NCBI GenBank assembly: GCA_016934675.1
Contig: JAFGSJ010000024.1
Span: 62,001 to 126,000 of the forward strand
Direction of reading: 5' to 3'
Length of the DNA: 64,000 bases
Source of the DNA: a bacterium
GTDB taxonomy: Bacteria; CSSED10-310; JAFGSJ01
Part shown: one piece after another, positions 1 to 7,765 of the stretch
How positions within the stretch are numbered: the first letter of the stretch is position 1
Layout: every line of letters begins with the position of its first letter
The notes under the pieces: model-generated
Database searches by the model: none
What the model was told of the DNA's origin: nothing
Seen by the model: the letters and a program-made list of their open reading frames with translations, nothing else
Translations under genes and position numbers: made by a program

Positions 1-141
1 GAGATGACAACTGTTAAGGATAAATTTACAATCGAACCAGCCGAGGTCGATCTTGATTTTGACCGATACGCACTATTGAGTAAACTCGAGAAAATGCTCC
101 AAGCGGTCGAATCTATCAGGATGGAACGTGAACTAAAATAG
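1..141 (+). CDS. 3' end of an unidentified gene
   Basis: Frame 1 is open from the first base to a TAG at 139-141, giving 46 codons. The visible residues are charged and helix-prone and end in SIRMERELK. An ATG at base 4 could start a very short gene, but no ribosome binding site can be checked because the window begins there, so a truncated larger gene is more likely. It lies 34 bases upstream of the roadblock gene in the same direction and probably belongs to the same transcript. No family is recognised. Confidence 0.5.
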   Translation, partial: EMTTVKDKFTIEPAEVDLDFDRYALLSKLEKMLQAVESIRMERELK

Positions 142-175
142 CTTAACGAGAGAGTTATGAACACGAGGTGAGACA

Positions 176-532
176 ATGCTGAAAAAAGGTTTGGTTTCGA
201 TCATCGAAAATGTGGAGGGCTCACTTGGTGCTGTTTTATTGGGTCTTGACGGTTTACCCATTGTCGAAGTCAACAAGAAAGAAGGACTCGATATTAGTAT
301 TCTCGGTGCTGAACTAACCGGTTTATTTAAAAACTCCATAAAATTCTGTCAGGATATGAAATTCGGGGCCATGCATGAAGTTATCATGGTCACCGATGCC
401 GCAGTCATCCTGTGCAGGGCTATCACTGATGAATATTTTCTGCTTCTGGCGGTCTCTCCTGATTCTCTTTTTGGTAAGGGACGCTATCAATTAAAAAAAT
501 CCGTTGAAACTTTCCGTAAGCAATTGATCTAA
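176..532 (+). CDS. Roadblock/LC7-domain protein (MglB-like)
   Basis: The 118-residue protein matches the roadblock/LC7 fold in length and pattern. An N-terminal helix contains the segment NVEGSLGAVLLGLDGLPIVE, followed by alternating strands and helices and a final long helix (residues about 95-118). Proteins of this family dimerise and act as GTPase-activating or scaffold partners of small Ras-like GTPases, as MglB does for MglA. No MglA-type GTPase is visible in the window, so the partner is unknown. The ATG at 176 follows GAGGTGAG at 164-171. Downstream, aroQ starts 55 bases later in the same direction. The fold assignment is secure by pattern; the cellular role is inference. Confidence 0.75.
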   Translation: MLKKGLVSIIENVEGSLGAVLLGLDGLPIVEVNKKEGLDISILGAELTGLFKNSIKFCQDMKFGAMHEVIMVTDAAVILCRAITDEYFLLLAVSPDSLFGKGRYQLKKSVETFRKQLI

Positions 533-587
533 ACAACGGAGAGCGTGAAGTATTCTTGCCGAGTGTCGAGGCCTTGGAGTCAGACCA

Positions 588-1043
588 ATGATTGAAACCA
601 AGAGTGGAAAAAAGGCGGTTCTGGTCATACATGGGCCAAATCTGGCCAAACTAGGTCAACGCGAACCTGATCTTTACGGTTCGACCAATCTCGATGATAT
701 CAATCGTCAACTCGAAGAAATGGCCTTATTGTCCGGTTGGTCATTCGAAGCGGTTCAGAGCAATCATGAAGGCAAGTTGATCGATGTTTTGGAGACAGCC
801 GACCAGAATTTCAATGCGGTGATCATCAATCCCGGCGGCTTGACCCATACGAGTGTTTCTCTTCGTGATGCCATCAAAGCATGTCCTTTGCCGGTGATCG
901 AAGTGCATATTACCAATATTCACTCCCGTGAAAACTTCCGTCAACAGTCGATAATTGCTCCGGTTTGTCGGGGCAGTGTGAGTGGTTTCGGTTATCACAG
1001 CTATTTGATGGCCCTCTGGTTTTTTATTTCAACTATCGAATGA
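588..1043 (+). CDS. aroQ: Type II 3-dehydroquinate dehydratase
   Basis: This enzyme catalyses the third step of the shikimate pathway, dehydrating 3-dehydroquinate to 3-dehydroshikimate in the cytoplasm. The 151-residue length fits the dodecameric type II family. Visible motifs are GPNLAKLGQREPDLYG, with the flexible-lid Arg25 and catalytic Tyr30; NPGGLTHTS, carrying the active-site Asn and substrate-binding Thr/Ser; and EVHITNIHSRE, carrying the catalytic His. The GGLTHTS variant is normal for part of the family. The gene ends only 13 bases before the convergent end of the HEAT/PDZ gene, so there is no room for an intrinsic terminator. No other shikimate gene is in the window. Confidence 0.95.
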   Translation: MIETKSGKKAVLVIHGPNLAKLGQREPDLYGSTNLDDINRQLEEMALLSGWSFEAVQSNHEGKLIDVLETADQNFNAVIINPGGLTHTSVSLRDAIKACPLPVIEVHITNIHSRENFRQQSIIAPVCRGSVSGFGYHSYLMALWFFISTIE

Positions 1044-1056
1044 AGCAGCAGAGTAT

Positions 1057-2760
1057 TTATTGGCAACTCTCAAGTATTTCCTGCAGGTAAATACCGATAC
1101 TGCCCCCATTGATCACATAGGTCATCATTTGACCCTGTCGCTCGATTTCGATTTCAACTGGTTCAAGTAGTGAAGTCGAGCTGACTAATTGTTGCAACTC
1201 TGGAGCATGGGTCGTTTCCTGATGATTGTAGGAGCGGATGATATCGCCGGGTTGTAATCCTATCCTCGCAGCCTGCGAATCGGGAATGATATTCGAGATC
1301 GAGATGCCCTTTTGATAAGAATCGAGTATGGTCCTGGTCCCAGGTCCGCCTATCTCTGCCACAGCATCGTAGGCAGCCATGGCAAGAGGCGTACCTGTTT
1401 GAATCTCTCGAATCAGAGCAGAAAATGCTTGTTCACCGAAATTCTGTTGTAAGGCTTCTATTGCTGCCCAGCGAATATATTCTGGATTTTGTTGCGCTAG
1501 AAGCGATTCCAAAAATTGCACACTATCAGGAGAGGGAATTGAGCCAATTGCTTCGATGAGATCGAGTCTGTTCAAATGAGTATTTCGTCTGGCATAGAGT
1601 TCCCGAAGAAGTGGCCCGGCTTCCTCTTTTCCGGAATCCCTGTAGTACTCGACTAATTGACTCAGCATGAAATTGTCCGAAATTTGGTGAGTTTTCAGGA
1701 GTCGAGTGACCTGATCGAATATTTCGGTTTCATCGAGAAACAGAATTTCTTGAGGACCAAGATGATTTAACTCGGCAGCCTGATCTGAATCAGTCAGGGA
1801 CATCAGAATTGTTATTCCTTTATTACCAAGAAGTTCACCTATTGTCCCGTATAAAACGTGCTGCAACTGGTGTTGTTTCAATACAGGCAGTAGTGAGATC
1901 AATTGCGAAACCGTGGTTTTATCTCCGGTCTGGGACAACCCTCTCAGTGCCAGAGCAAGTGTTTGGCGATTTGAAGAAGTCCGGATGAGGTCGAACATCG
2001 TATCTTTGACTCGTGGATCGCCTGTCTGGATCAGGGCATCGATGATCTTCCAGGTTGATTCTTCTGCTTGCGGTTCATCCAGGAGATTGAGTAAGACCGT
2101 AGCTGCGTGTTGGTCCTTGTGAGTACTCAGAGCATATATGATCATGCCCGTCATAGAATCGGGAAGCGATTGTTCAAGAAGATCCTCGAGGAAAGCAACC
2201 ACTTCCGGATTGGTATTATCGGCCATCAATCTCAACATGGTCCGCTGGACTAACTCATGGGGACTTGTTTCATACACGTGACGAAACAGGGGAAACATGC
2301 TCGCATCCTGCAATTCGTGTAAATAGTACTCGAAACGATGCGATTGTGGGTGTTGCTGGAGTAATTCCAGTAACAACGGCACCGCTTCTGCTCCCCGGGC
2401 TGCCAGTGAACGCAGCAATAATTCAAGCAGGGCTGAGTTCTTTTTCTCGATCGCTGTTTCGATCTCACGGCGCAAGAGCAAGATATCATTCATTCGAGAG
2501 GCGGTACCATCAGATTCGAGGAAGCTCGATCTCCGGGTATTCAGCATCGAGGCGGGAGCGTCACCCGAGGTCTTGTCTCTTGCAGGCCGATCGTCGCCCC
2601 GAACAGTCCTTTTCGCCACGGGCGATGTTTCATTCAATGGAGACCGTTTTTCTGAGATCGTATCAGAGGGAAAGAGCTGATATGTCAACAGTGCAGCGGT
2701 AATTAAGCAGAGCAGAATGAGAATATTCCGATTTGAGAAGAGTTGTTGGTCCAAGTGCAT
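1057..2760 (-). CDS. Membrane-anchored HEAT-repeat protein with C-terminal PDZ domain
   Basis: The 567-residue protein starts with a short basic N-terminus and one hydrophobic segment (residues about 12-28, NILILLCLITAALL), then a low-complexity linker to about residue 85. Residues about 95-465 are repeated helical pairs of HEAT/PBS type, with recurring leucine-rich units such as AVPLLLELLQ. Residues about 470-555 form a PDZ domain (IIPDSQAARIGLQPGDIIRS). The protein is probably an inner-membrane-anchored periplasmic scaffold, or a PDZ protein binding exposed peptide tails. No protease catalytic motif is seen. The ATG at 2760 is the only sensible start. The gene stands alone, convergent with aroQ and divergent from the gene at 3052. 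Confidence 0.8.
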   Translation of the reverse strand: MHLDQQLFSNRNILILLCLITAALLTYQLFPSDTISEKRSPLNETSPVAKRTVRGDDRPARDKTSGDAPASMLNTRRSSFLESDGTASRMNDILLLRREIETAIEKKNSALLELLLRSLAARGAEAVPLLLELLQQHPQSHRFEYYLHELQDASMFPLFRHVYETSPHELVQRTMLRLMADNTNPEVVAFLEDLLEQSLPDSMTGMIIYALSTHKDQHAATVLLNLLDEPQAEESTWKIIDALIQTGDPRVKDTMFDLIRTSSNRQTLALALRGLSQTGDKTTVSQLISLLPVLKQHQLQHVLYGTIGELLGNKGITILMSLTDSDQAAELNHLGPQEILFLDETEIFDQVTRLLKTHQISDNFMLSQLVEYYRDSGKEEAGPLLRELYARRNTHLNRLDLIEAIGSIPSPDSVQFLESLLAQQNPEYIRWAAIEALQQNFGEQAFSALIREIQTGTPLAMAAYDAVAEIGGPGTRTILDSYQKGISISNIIPDSQAARIGLQPGDIIRSYNHQETTHAPELQQLVSSTSLLEPVEIEIERQGQMMTYVINGGSIGIYLQEILESCQ

Positions 2761-2952
2761 CTTTAACTCGCTTTAGCCCTATTTATTAGCCTGAAACCCG
2801 TAAATGAAGAGACTCTTTTCAGTTGCGCTCATATCATCTCTCGGTATTAACACTTCATACTTGAATTAGTTTCTTATTTAGAGCAAAACAATGTTTCTCG
2901 CATCAATGAAAGATATAGATGGGAACCGGACCTCCGACAGTGAATACGGTGC

Positions 2953-2982
2953 TTGCAATTGCGGTGATTGTATGCATATAAT
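2953..2982 (+). promoter_or_regulatory. Sigma-70-type promoter for the gene at 3052
   Basis: TTGCAA at 2953-2958 and a perfect TATAAT at 2977-2982 are separated by 18 bases. Transcription would start near 2989. The in-frame ATG at 2968 would lie upstream of that point, which is why the coding start is placed further downstream. Confidence 0.55.
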
Positions 2983-3051
2983 AACCGACGGGGCATGATC
3001 GGGCTTTTTTACAACAGAGTGGTGACGATTTCTCGATCAGAGAATACCATC

Positions 3052-3597
3052 ATGGAAGGGACTGAAGTGGTCGAAAAGAAGATCGGACAGCCACAGTGGG
3101 ATAGTTTACCGAAACCTTCACGGCTCATCCTCAGTCGCAAGCGGGTCCGTGATCGAAAAAAGCCGATCCAGCTCACTGCTCCATTGGCACTCCTGCTCGA
3201 GACATTATCACTGCGAAATTTAAAGGTTATCGCCCGGAACCATGAACTCATTCTGGGCGTACACCGAAAAAGTGATGTCATCCTGAAAATAGCCGAATAT
3301 TTGCATCAGGCCGAGATTATCGACATCTTATTCGCACAATTGAAGGCTGAGGAACGGGCTTTAGTCGAAGAGTTAAAAGGGGCCGGTGGTTGTTTACCCT
3401 ATCCCGCGATCATACGGAAATATGGTAGTGAGGACAAGGATTCGCCCTATTGGTTTCTCATGCCGCCCACATCAATATTGGGAAGATTACGGGCACTCGG
3501 GCTTGTTTTTATCGGCGAAGCTTTTTACAATAATTGGTTACAGGTCGTGGTCTGTCTACCGGATGAGTATATGATCCAAGGGTCAGAAGGGGACTAG
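3052..3597 (+). CDS. Hypothetical protein resembling the N-terminal region of XPB/Ssl2-like helicases
   Basis: From the ATG at 3052 the product has 181 residues. Upstream in-frame ATGs exist at 2968 and 2995, but the first precedes the likely transcription start and neither has a good ribosome binding site. A SAP-like helical segment (LRNLKVIARNHELILGVHRK) is followed by a helix-turn-helix or winged-helix-like stretch (LKAEERALVEELKGAGG) that resembles modules found before the helicase core of bacterial XPB/Ssl2-type proteins. No Walker motifs are present, so it is not a helicase itself. It could be a free-standing nucleic-acid-binding adaptor. The resemblance is by pattern only. It is a monocistronic gene convergent with the PDZ gene at 3744. 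Confidence 0.55.
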   Translation: MEGTEVVEKKIGQPQWDSLPKPSRLILSRKRVRDRKKPIQLTAPLALLLETLSLRNLKVIARNHELILGVHRKSDVILKIAEYLHQAEIIDILFAQLKAEERALVEELKGAGGCLPYPAIIRKYGSEDKDSPYWFLMPPTSILGRLRALGLVFIGEAFYNNWLQVVVCLPDEYMIQGSEGD

Positions 3598-3649
3598 AGC
3601 TCATAACACTATTGTGTATTTCCTCACGTGCTGTAATAAGGCAAGACCG

Positions 3650-3705
3650 GATAACAGAACAGGTCCGATTTGATCATCGCGTCGATCATGACCTATTCTG
3701 TTATC
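3650..3705. repeat. 16-bp near-perfect inverted repeat between convergent genes
   Basis: Left arm 3650-3665 (GATAACAGAACAGGTC) pairs with right arm 3690-3705 with one mismatch in 16. The 24-base loop contains a second small stem, TGATC 3671-3675 with GATCA 3684-3688. It sits between the ends of two convergent genes, so a bidirectional transcription barrier is plausible. Neither strand has the T-run of a classical intrinsic terminator. Confidence 0.55.
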
Positions 3706-3743
3706 CTGCTTGTTGTCTGAAGACCTGGATAGTCATCTCTCAA

Positions 3744-4742
3744 TCAGTGGGATTGGGCTTGATCGAGCTCCTCCTTCAATTCTTTCATTTCTTGTTGGAG
3801 CTCTTCCATTTGTTTTTTGAGTTCTTCCAGATTCTGTTTCAATTCAGGTCCGAAATGCTGGTGATAATACTCTTTGACATCTCCCAGATTCTCCTGGAGA
3901 GGAACAACCAGGCTCTTATAATTCTGACCGGTTTTTGTTTCGAGTGTTGCTTTCAACACGGAAACCTGACCGTCTCTTTGAATCTTAAGCGTGATTGCGG
4001 CGTTTTCCGGCTTGTTACCAATAGCCTCCTTGAGTTGATCGGCGGATTCCATCTTCTCTTGATCTAGTTCAAGAACGATATCACCGGCTTGCAAGTCGGC
4101 CTTTTCAGCGGGAGAATCCTGGACCACATCGGAAATCAGGACGCCAATCGGTTCTTGAATCCGGAAATGTTCGCGGAGGCCTTCAGTCAGGTCCTGGAGA
4201 TAAACCCCCAGATAATTATGAGGTCCACGCCATTCGTGAGCATATTTGTGCCAGTCTTTGATCGAGCCCGGGAAGATGACATTATCTTCATCAAAAGGTA
4301 ATACCATAATATCTGATTCGCCTTCATCCTTGTATGCTATGATAGCGGCAGAGTCAACAACTATCCTTGTTTCTCGTCCATCACGCCATACTATCAGAGT
4401 GACATCCTTGTCTTTCTCTTCAAGATTTTGCAGAGCATGTTTCAGGGTGGAAACATGCTCAATAGCCTGGTCATTTATCTGGGTCAGGATATCACCGACC
4501 TTGATACCTGCCTTAGCCGCGGGACCATTTTCGAAAACCTTGGTGACCAATACACCGCTTTGTCCTTTTTCCAGGTGAAAATATTGATCGAGATCGCCAC
4601 TCAATTCCTGGACCAGAACACCCAGACTGCCGGTCCGGACGATCAGCGTTTTAGCCGCAACCGGCCAGACGCTACTCAGGAGAACGATGATACCCGTTAT
4701 CGCTAAAGCAGCGACAAGTAAAACAGTTTTCAAGTGTTTCAT
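3744..4742 (-). CDS. Exported protein with two PDZ domains and C-terminal coiled coil
   Basis: The 332-residue protein has an N-terminal hydrophobic segment (residues about 6-30) ending in AAK, which may be a cleavable signal or an anchor. The first PDZ domain spans about residues 42-118 (GPAAKAGIKVGDILTQ) and the second about 175-275 (SPAEKADLQAGDIVLE). Residues about 298-330 form a dense Glu/Lys/Leu heptad coiled coil. There is no serine-protease domain, so this is not a DegP-type enzyme; it may be an oligomeric periplasmic peptide-binding or adaptor protein. The ATG at 4742 is preceded by AAAGGGG at suitable spacing. A GGTCA-N2-TGACC palindrome lies 23 bases upstream of the start. Confidence 0.8.
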   Translation of the reverse strand: MKHLKTVLLVAALAITGIIVLLSSVWPVAAKTLIVRTGSLGVLVQELSGDLDQYFHLEKGQSGVLVTKVFENGPAAKAGIKVGDILTQINDQAIEHVSTLKHALQNLEEKDKDVTLIVWRDGRETRIVVDSAAIIAYKDEGESDIMVLPFDEDNVIFPGSIKDWHKYAHEWRGPHNYLGVYLQDLTEGLREHFRIQEPIGVLISDVVQDSPAEKADLQAGDIVLELDQEKMESADQLKEAIGNKPENAAITLKIQRDGQVSVLKATLETKTGQNYKSLVVPLQENLGDVKEYYHQHFGPELKQNLEELKKQMEELQQEMKELKEELDQAQSH

Positions 4743-4764
4743 GATTGACCCCTTTCCTCATTGT

Positions 4765-4776
4765 GGTCATGTGACC
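4765..4776. promoter_or_regulatory. Palindrome GGTCA-N2-TGACC upstream of the two-PDZ gene
   Basis: Perfect 5-bp arms around a 2-bp centre lie within the leader of the minus-strand gene starting at 4742. This is the form of a dimeric repressor site, but no matching regulator is known and the element is short enough to arise by chance. Confidence 0.25.
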
Positions 4777-4795
4777 TGTTCTATACTCAACCGCG

Positions 4796-4840
4796 GACTG
4801 GTTTGTTTGAGCCAGTCTACCGATGCGAGCCATACTCGCA
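4796..4840. other. Two small adjacent hairpins in a 243-base gene-free gap
   Basis: GACTGG 4796-4801 pairs with CCAGTC 4812-4817, and TGCGAG 4824-4829 pairs with CTCGCA 4835-4840. They lie between two minus-strand genes (stop at 4986, start at 4742). No T-run follows either hairpin, so termination is not demonstrated. No open reading frame with a credible ribosome binding site was found in the gap. Confidence 0.3.
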
Positions 4841-4985
4841 GAGAATCATGAACCATGTCTGAATCACGCTGCTCAGGATACGTTTGTTCCAAAAAATTGA
4901 GTTACGCGAAGGAAAGATTTGCAAACGTGAAGGGATTGCTGAGATCCTGAGTATTGCCGCTAATCACGCTATGTGTCGGACATTG

Positions 4986-6992
4986 TTACTTGGATTGGGC
5001 CGTAGAAGAAGAGGACGTGATGGGGAGGGGCGTCATCAGGTCGAAGGGTCCGGTACTCCAGATTTTACGGAATATCTGTTCTTCGACCGATTGCAACTCT
5101 AGTCGCTCAGCGGTCATTTGAATCAGAGCACAGACCTGTGGAACAGCTTTAAAATTGTAGCCAGAATAGGGACCTTCAGGAACATTAAGATGGGAGAATG
5201 ATGTCCGGCCAGGAGAGAATTCACGAGCAAGCACCCAGAACGGGTATTCCCAGACGCCTTCATGACCGATAAGGCCGATGGAATTGCAGCGATAGCGACC
5301 CAGGAGTTGCATGGTCTGGATACAAGGCTGGCGGATTTCAGGAAAGGAAACAAAATACTGGTCGCGTCGAGGGACGGTAAAGATAGTGGCTCTATCCTGA
5401 AAAAGAGATGAAAGGGAAAAAGTGGAACGCATGATCTCGGGGAGTGGATAGAGAGGTCGAGCATGATTCCAGATAATCCAGGGCAGGGCGCAGCAGAGCA
5501 TCAGGCCCAACACTGATCTGTATAACCAGGTCTGATCGAAACGCGTCAAAGCCGCCGCGACCGCAGGAGCAGCCAGAATAAAGAGAGGCAGTTGATAGCG
5601 GCTGTTCCAGGGATTCCATTTGATCACCGTACAGAACAAGACAAATGACAGGACCAAAATGCCAAAGAAAATGCAGATGGAACGTTTCTGCGATGTATAT
5701 CCCAAGAAAACAATCAGCAGGGATACTACAATAAGGGCGAAATGCAGCGGATTGCCAGCGGTATCTTCATGATTCGAGAAGAACAACGAGAAAAGAACGG
5801 TACCATAGGTCGTGCGTGGGTCAGTGATATCAAGGTCGAGTCTTTCGTGGCATTGAAGGATCATGTTTGCAAGTCTGTCATTCCATTCATGATTCGGTGT
5901 GCCGAGGTGCAGGCTGACGTTTCTGATGAGATTCGAGCAAAAAATGGTTGGTGACATGCTTTGATTAATATTAAGGCCACGATACTGTGTCGGGGCGAGA
6001 GGGTGGTTATAGAGCAAATAATTGCGGGTATAATGCCCAAAATTGATGATTACTACCAGACAAGCCGCCATGGTCAATAGTTTAAACGAATTTTTTCGGT
6101 GTGTTCTCAACAGAACGGTCAGGGCAATGAAAGCGAGAAGGGGTAGGGCATATGTATAGGCAGTCGCTTTCGTCAGAATGGCCAAGCCGAGAGAGAGACC
6201 CAGCAGTATCGCGTTACGCGGAACAGGTGAATCCAAAAAGTGGAAGGCATAGAGAAAGAAAGCAGCCAGGAAGAAGGCGGCGACCAGATCATTTTGGGCG
6301 CTACTGGCTTGTAGAATAGCCATGGGTAATGTGGTCACAAAAACGGTTCCCAGCAACTGCCCTGATCGGTTACATCCCAGGAATTGGGCCAACAGGGAAA
6401 CGATGATCATACACCCTATCAGGCTGGACCACTGGACCATATTGGCGAAGCGGTCCCCGCCACTCAGTATCTGCAGGTGGCACATACAATACTCGGCACC
6501 AGGATTGAGAAATAATTGTTTCGCAATATGACACGGGTAATGCTTGACGTTGGCATTTTGTATCCAATGCTCGACACGGGCCATATGGTAGTTCATGGCA
6601 TCCCAGTTATTCGGAGGAGCCCACAGGGCGATCAGCAGAAGGACGAGCGGAATGATGACCATGACAAGAGTGGACCAACGGCAGCATCGGCTTTTCAACG
6701 ATTTGAAAAGGGTAGGCAGGAGATACAATTTCTGTCGTTGGGCAGGAAACAAGAAGACAACTATGGTAATCAGCAGCCAGGCCAGGGCGACACCGACCCG
6801 CGTCAATCCATTGATCAGGCTCAACCCCTCGGTAATAAGCCACATGAAAGAGGCCCACAGAACCATGGCATCAATGACTGTCAGTCGATCGAAGTGAAGA
6901 AAAAGTCCTTTTTGGTCCGTATGTTCATACGATCCGGATAATAAGAGGGCGCAAAAGCTGGATAAAGGGCAGAAAAGCAAGAGGATATGCAT
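4986..6992 (-). CDS. GT-C family (GT39-like) integral membrane glycosyltransferase
   Basis: The 668-residue protein has a hydrophobic N-terminus and about ten to twelve predicted membrane segments up to about residue 510, then a soluble domain of about 150 residues. An acidic first-loop motif near residue 130 (NWDAMNYHMARVEHW) and the segment ASSAQNDLVAAFFLAAFFL match the layout of polyprenyl-phosphate-sugar-dependent GT-C enzymes of the ArnT/PMT type. The usual reaction is transfer of a sugar from a lipid carrier on the periplasmic face to lipid or protein; the acceptor here is unknown. The ATG at 6992 follows GAGGGGG. It is downstream of grpE on the same strand with a 59-base gap. Family confidence is good, substrate unknown. 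Confidence 0.75.
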   Translation of the reverse strand: MHILLLFCPLSSFCALLLSGSYEHTDQKGLFLHFDRLTVIDAMVLWASFMWLITEGLSLINGLTRVGVALAWLLITIVVFLFPAQRQKLYLLPTLFKSLKSRCCRWSTLVMVIIPLVLLLIALWAPPNNWDAMNYHMARVEHWIQNANVKHYPCHIAKQLFLNPGAEYCMCHLQILSGGDRFANMVQWSSLIGCMIIVSLLAQFLGCNRSGQLLGTVFVTTLPMAILQASSAQNDLVAAFFLAAFFLYAFHFLDSPVPRNAILLGLSLGLAILTKATAYTYALPLLAFIALTVLLRTHRKNSFKLLTMAACLVVIINFGHYTRNYLLYNHPLAPTQYRGLNINQSMSPTIFCSNLIRNVSLHLGTPNHEWNDRLANMILQCHERLDLDITDPRTTYGTVLFSLFFSNHEDTAGNPLHFALIVVSLLIVFLGYTSQKRSICIFFGILVLSFVLFCTVIKWNPWNSRYQLPLFILAAPAVAAALTRFDQTWLYRSVLGLMLCCALPWIIWNHARPLYPLPEIMRSTFSLSSLFQDRATIFTVPRRDQYFVSFPEIRQPCIQTMQLLGRYRCNSIGLIGHEGVWEYPFWVLAREFSPGRTSFSHLNVPEGPYSGYNFKAVPQVCALIQMTAERLELQSVEEQIFRKIWSTGPFDLMTPLPITSSSSTAQSK

Positions 6993-7051
6993 CGAGTATC
7001 CCCCTCGAGATAAAGGCCGGATAAGCAGATATTTGGAACTCTACAGATGGA

Positions 7052-7765
7052 TTATTGGCCGGGTCCATCCCCGGACTCGGGCTTGACGATCCGGACTTTT
7101 CCGGGTCGTAACACTTTGTCCTTAAAGACATATCCTTTTTGTAATTCTGAAACAATCAGTCCGGGAGCAGTATGTTCTTCGGAACAGGGGACCATTTCGA
7201 TTACTTCGTCAAAATGCGGATCAAAATGCTGTCCGGTGCGTTCGAGAGGTTCCACCCCTTGGGATTTCAAAAGACTCAGCATTTGGGCATTGATGAGTTT
7301 TAATCCTGTCAGCAATCCGTCAAATTCCTTGTTTTCCTCGGCGAAACAGAGTGATCGCTCAAAATTATCAAGTATTTCCAGAAAATCACGGAAAAAGGCG
7401 GCCAGTTGTGTTTCCAATCGCGTTTCAAGTGCTTTGTTGAGACGGTCTTTGAACGCGGTCGTTTCTTTCTGATGGTCCTTATAGGCTGCGATGTATTTCC
7501 GGAGTTGCGTTTCGTTCTCTTTTAATTTCTGTTCTATTTCTTCGACATAGGCTGGTTTCCGTGGTGAACCTTGACTGTCGTCCCCACCCTGGTCAGTGCC
7601 TTCCTCCTTGGGTGAGGAACGGGCCCAGAAACGTTTATCGATGACAGTGATCTTGGGTTTTTTGCCGTCTTTTTCCTGCGGTAAAGACGTCGCAAAATCG
7701 GTGCTCTTTTCACTAATTTTTTCCGACTGGTCGGAGTTTTCTGGTTGAGGTCCATTACGAGTCAT
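7052..7765 (-). CDS. grpE: GrpE, nucleotide exchange factor of DnaK
   Basis: GrpE speeds ADP release from the Hsp70 chaperone DnaK. The 237-residue product has a polar, disordered N-terminal 75 residues, a long helix rich in Lys/Glu/Gln (about 80-150) that forms the GrpE dimer stalk, and the diagnostic beta-wing region containing QHFDPHFDEVIEMVP and a KGYVFKDKVLRPGKVRIVKP tail. The ATG at 7765 overlaps the stop of the NtrC-type regulator by 11 bases, so translation of the two is likely coupled. dnaK and dnaJ are not adjacent in this window, which is uncommon. Conservation of the C-terminal signature makes this assignment firm. Confidence 0.93.
   Translation of the reverse strand: MTRNGPQPENSDQSEKISEKSTDFATSLPQEKDGKKPKITVIDKRFWARSSPKEEGTDQGGDDSQGSPRKPAYVEEIEQKLKENETQLRKYIAAYKDHQKETTAFKDRLNKALETRLETQLAAFFRDFLEILDNFERSLCFAEENKEFDGLLTGLKLINAQMLSLLKSQGVEPLERTGQHFDPHFDEVIEMVPCSEEHTAPGLIVSELQKGYVFKDKVLRPGKVRIVKPESGDGPGQ

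Noticed and set aside
3612..4706. Plus-strand frames across the two-PDZ gene
   Set aside because: They are antisense shadows of a gene with clear PDZ domains; no family patterns.
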